This document shows positions 60,945 to 64,000 of a stretch of DNA of 64,000 bases, one piece after another. Source of the stretch: Treponema sp. UBA6367 (GTDB lineage: Bacteria > Spirochaetota > Spirochaetia > Treponematales > Treponemataceae); contig DJRF01000030.1 of NCBI GenBank assembly GCA_002437725.1, forward strand, positions 28,269 to 92,268. The letters run 5' to 3'. The notes under the pieces were generated by a model. The model had not been told where the DNA came from, did not search any database, and worked only from the letters and a program-made list of their open reading frames with translations. Position numbers and translations under genes: made by a program. Position 1 is the first letter of the stretch. The number at the start of each line of letters is the position of its first letter.

Positions 60945-63932
60945 TCAATTATTACTGTTTTTTCCCATTTTGTCAGTGCGTGTTATAAAATCGTTGAAAA
61001 GCTCATCTGGAACGCGGTTTTGAAGTGCGAATCTCATTGTGATTGGCTTGTTGCCTTCCGCACTGTCCGGAAAAGTTGAGACCTGCCCAAGATAAATGAA
61101 CGGCTGAGTTATGTTTTCTACTTTTTCAAATTTGCGCACAAAAAGATGAAGGCGGATTTTCCTTTCTATATTGCGGATTAGGTTCTGTCCGACTTCAGAA
61201 TTTTGCGTTGTGCTGTTTGGCGACTGCCACTGAAAATGTTCCGGCGTTATGAATTTGTCAGCATAGTTTATTGAATCTTTTATGTCCGCGTCCTTGTGCA
61301 GATTCACAAACAGAAAATAGTCCGGCTTTGCAGAAGTTATAAGTCCTTGTCCGCGGAATGAAGAATGAATTTTTGTGTAGTTGCATAAAAGAGCCGCGTC
61401 GCGCATCGTGTATTTTTGGTAGAGCCTTAAAAAGGGCAAAGTTCCGCTTTCAGAATAATCATCTGATCCGAATTCATTTTGATAGCGCAAAAGGTTGTAT
61501 TGAATCAAGTCTTCCAGCCAAAGCTTCTTTTGTGCGGAAAATCTTGAGTTTTCAAGTGAGTTAACCGTGTTTTTGTTGAACGAAACTGAATCTCCATCAA
61601 AATTAAAAATCGCCTTTTCGTAGCGTGTTTTTTCGCTTGAGTCAAAATATGCTCCGCTAAGCGTCTGGCAGGCGTGAACTACAGAAGTTTTATTCACAAA
61701 AGAAAGATATTTTTTTGCCTTTTCTGCAATTTCATCAACAGAAGCAAAGTTGTTTTTGGAATTAAAAACCGTTTCCGCGATAATCCATTCTTCTGCGCGT
61801 CTTGCAGGCGAATAAAAGCTTAGAAGCTGCATAATCTGCCTGAAAGATTCGTCTTCGTTCATTAAAGAAAATTCAGGGTGGCTTTCTTTTTCAATGTACG
61901 CGGCAAAATCAAAATATGTCTTGTAGTTCGGACTGAAAACCGTGAACCGCACAGGATCAATGCTTCCGTCATGCTTTAGATAATCAACAAGAAAAGGAAC
62001 TTTTCCACCGCATACATGCTTGAACGAAAGATAAGATTCCTTCATATATTTTAACGACATGAATTTTTCGTTTTCAAGCTGGCGCAGAATCTGTTCCTTT
62101 GTGATTTTGTCCATGTGGATGTAAGTTCCGTTCGGCAGGTCTGCAAAATCATTTGCAACTTCAAGCTTCAAGGAGTCGCGGTCGTAGTCCTGCTTTCCGT
62201 TCAGGGCAATCGCCATCAAGAAAGATTTTTTGTAGTTTCCAATAAAGTCCAGGACCGTTACAAATTCCTTGCCGTCCAGTTTGCGCAAGCCTCTTCCGAG
62301 CTGCTGGATAAAAATTATTGAAGAGTCGGTCGGGCGCAGAAGCAGAACTGTGTTTACGGACGGAATGTCGATTCCTTCATTGAAAATATCGACTGAAAAA
62401 ATGTATTGAAGAGGAGAGTTGTCATCTTCTAAAAGACGTGCGTATTTTTCACGGACTTCAACGCTGTCATCTCCTGAAAGTGCGACGGCAATCTGACCGT
62501 TGTTTTTGGAAAGTCTCTTGTTGAATTCTTCCGCCATATATTTTGCGTGTTTTACAGTCGCGCAGAATCCAAGCGCCTTCTGTTTTTCACCGTCATGCCC
62601 GTAGAAATTTATTTTCTCTATGATGTAATCAACGCGGCGGTTCACCATTAGCATATTTGCAATTTCTTCTATATATTCGCTTGTTCCTGGTTCAGCCTTG
62701 ATTTTTGAATAGTCGATTCCTTCCGCATCTGTAAGCCCAAAATAGTGGAAAGGGCAGACTAAATCATTAGAAAGTGCGTCCCGCAACCGGATTTCCACAG
62801 CGACATTGTTGTCAAAAATTGAATATATGTCGCCATTGTCGCTTCGTTCTGGAGTTGCCGTAAGTCCGAGCAGAAAATTTGGAGTAAAATGCGCAAGGAT
62901 ACTTTTGTAGCTTTCGCTTGACGCATGATGAGCTTCGTCCAAAACGATATAGTCAAAAGCATCTTTGTTAAATTCATTGTAATGCCGGCTTAAAGTGTCG
63001 CGGGTTGCAAAAAGGTACTTGCAGTTTTTGTCCTTCTGGTTTCCTGTGAAAAATCCTGAGGAATAATTTTCTTCTGTTGCGGAGCAGATTGTGTCAAAAG
63101 ATTCCTTTGCCTTTTTCAGAATGTCCTCGCGGTGGACAATAAAAAGCAGATGCTTTGGTTTTACCTGCAGCGCGTCAAAGACTGACATGTAGGTTTTTCC
63201 GCTTCCGGTTGCGGCGATTGCAAGAGCCTTTTTTGCTCCTGTTTTTCGCAGGCGGTCAAGCTTTACAATCGCTTCCTGCTGCATTTCATTTGGCTGGATT
63301 ATGGACGGTGAATTTTCATCTGTAAAACTTCTGTATGAAAATAAAAGTTTTGGCCCTTGCTTTTGCTGGCGCTTTACTTTTGCAAGATAGTCGCGGTAAG
63401 AAATCAAAAATTCATCGGAATATTCTTTTGCCCATGGGCTTTTCCAGAGAGTTTCAAATTCGTCAAGAACAGATTTGGTAAAAATTCCAGGTTCCTGTCG
63501 CTCGCCGCAGTTTTCGTTTTGAAGGACGTTCCATTCAACATTCGTCTTTAGCGCGCGTCCTGTTATGTTTGAAGAGCCGATTATGACAGTCCATTTTTCT
63601 GATTCATTGCTGCTTTTGTGGAATAGATAGCCTTTTGCATGAAACCCGTCGTTTTGTGTTGGCGGAACATAAATTTTAAGATGGATATTTTTGAATTTGG
63701 AAAGCCGCTCAAGAACTTGCGGACTGGTCATTTCCTTGTAGGTTGTTGTAAGAATCTCGCCGCGGATATTTTGTTTTTCAAGACCCTCCAGCGTTTCAAG
63801 CAGAACCTGCAATCCTCCGTAAGTGATGAACGCCACGCTTATTTTGAACTGGGAGCAGCTGTTAAGATTTTCAATAAGCTCGTTGTAAAAACTGCGGACA
63901 GGTCCGTTTGTGATAAGGATAGATTCTTCCAT
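60945..63932 (-). CDS. PLD-like nuclease + SF2 helicase + DUF3427 protein
   Basis: 995 residues. Residues about 1-180 are a phospholipase-D-like domain with FHAKGYLFH (HxK) and GSSNITGRAL. A superfamily 2 helicase follows: ATGSGKTYMS (Walker A, near 240), LDEAHHAS (DEAH, near 334), LGLTATPERSDNGD, and the second lobe with VDIFNEGIDIP and QLGRGLR. The C-terminal 400 residues match DUF3427 in position and size. Such proteins are common in mobile or defence-related loci, where nuclease plus helicase action on foreign DNA is suspected. All helicase motifs are intact. It lies in the G+C-richer right end, next to the Nudix gene. Confidence 0.92.
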   Translation of the reverse strand: MEESILITNGPVRSFYNELIENLNSCSQFKISVAFITYGGLQVLLETLEGLEKQNIRGEILTTTYKEMTSPQVLERLSKFKNIHLKIYVPPTQNDGFHAKGYLFHKSSNESEKWTVIIGSSNITGRALKTNVEWNVLQNENCGERQEPGIFTKSVLDEFETLWKSPWAKEYSDEFLISYRDYLAKVKRQQKQGPKLLFSYRSFTDENSPSIIQPNEMQQEAIVKLDRLRKTGAKKALAIAATGSGKTYMSVFDALQVKPKHLLFIVHREDILKKAKESFDTICSATEENYSSGFFTGNQKDKNCKYLFATRDTLSRHYNEFNKDAFDYIVLDEAHHASSESYKSILAHFTPNFLLGLTATPERSDNGDIYSIFDNNVAVEIRLRDALSNDLVCPFHYFGLTDAEGIDYSKIKAEPGTSEYIEEIANMLMVNRRVDYIIEKINFYGHDGEKQKALGFCATVKHAKYMAEEFNKRLSKNNGQIAVALSGDDSVEVREKYARLLEDDNSPLQYIFSVDIFNEGIDIPSVNTVLLLRPTDSSIIFIQQLGRGLRKLDGKEFVTVLDFIGNYKKSFLMAIALNGKQDYDRDSLKLEVANDFADLPNGTYIHMDKITKEQILRQLENEKFMSLKYMKESYLSFKHVCGGKVPFLVDYLKHDGSIDPVRFTVFSPNYKTYFDFAAYIEKESHPEFSLMNEDESFRQIMQLLSFYSPARRAEEWIIAETVFNSKNNFASVDEIAEKAKKYLSFVNKTSVVHACQTLSGAYFDSSEKTRYEKAIFNFDGDSVSFNKNTVNSLENSRFSAQKKLWLEDLIQYNLLRYQNEFGSDDYSESGTLPFLRLYQKYTMRDAALLCNYTKIHSSFRGQGLITSAKPDYFLFVNLHKDADIKDSINYADKFITPEHFQWQSPNSTTQNSEVGQNLIRNIERKIRLHLFVRKFEKVENITQPFIYLGQVSTFPDSAEGNKPITMRFALQNRVPDELFNDFITRTDKMGKNSNN

Positions 63933-64000
63933 AATGCTTCCAGTATCCTTATTTTGTAATGAAAAAGCGTCCCGAAAATCGTTCGTTTTTTGGGACAGAT

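Overview
The window looks like chromosome from a low-G+C spirochaete, most probably a Treponema. This is inferred from the protein families and their company, not from a marker gene: no rRNA or tRNA gene is visible. Pointers are the MoxR/VWA pair, an FHA-phosphatase-Ser/Thr kinase cluster, membrane SpoIIE-type phosphatases with a STAS protein, PEGA-repeat lipid/periplasmic proteins, a methyl-accepting chemotaxis protein and a good sigma-54 promoter. Coding density is high. Most genes are housekeeping, and regulation sits in short, hairpin-rich intergenic regions.

Layout. 1-2.4 kb: end of an AAA ATPase, a VWA protein and an unknown protein. 2.4-4.5 kb: a Bax-inhibitor-like membrane protein diverging from a lipase-like hydrolase. 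4.5-10.4 kb: FHA protein, metallophosphoesterase, Ser/Thr kinase and Lon. 10.5-14.2 kb: thrH, a 740-bp non-coding region with a sigma-54 promoter and a structured RNA candidate, a polysaccharide deacetylase-like protein and tsaD. 14.3-16.5 kb: aromatic amino acid genes (DAHP synthase, prephenate dehydrogenase) behind a Phe/Tyr-rich leader peptide and attenuator. 16.7-20.3 kb: apt, asnA, an unknown gene and a pseudouridine synthase. 20.5-24.7 kb: grpE-dnaK-dnaJ. 24.9-29 kb: two SpoIIE-type phosphatases and a STAS protein. 29-34.8 kb: two SDR enzymes, leuS and pncB. 35-44.3 kb: a heterodimeric ABC exporter, valS, a small HD alarmone-hydrolase-like protein and NAD synthetase. 44.4-52.4 kb: rlmJ, tyrS, then on the minus strand a ParB-like protein, PBP1A, an sRNA candidate, a PEGA protein, an M23 peptidase, a small membrane protein and ferredoxin. 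52.6-58.8 kb: an adenine methylase, a tRNA-binding protein, a serine hydrolase, a desulfoferrodoxin homologue and an MCP. 59-64 kb: a G+C-richer stretch with an ArsC-like protein, a SIMPL protein, a Nudix hydrolase and a PLD-helicase-DUF3427 protein.

The main non-obvious content is RNA-level. (1) A textbook Phe/Tyr transcription attenuator precedes the DAHP synthase gene. (2) A perfect sigma-54 promoter with an upstream palindrome drives a structured RNA candidate. (3) A minus-strand sRNA candidate carries a C-rich loop on an 11-bp stem and ends in a strong terminator. (4) A multi-hairpin leader is shared by the FHA and ferredoxin genes, with a compensatory base change, and ends in a recurrent UUUUAUGGGAG Shine-Dalgarno block also seen before dnaK, tsaD and tyrA. 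(5) Several -10 boxes lie only 6-8 bp before the start codon (lon, valS, the leader peptide, the ArsC-like gene), predicting leaderless mRNAs. At least two families of dispersed palindromic repeats fill the remaining gaps. All functional statements are inferred from reading the sequence; no database search was possible.
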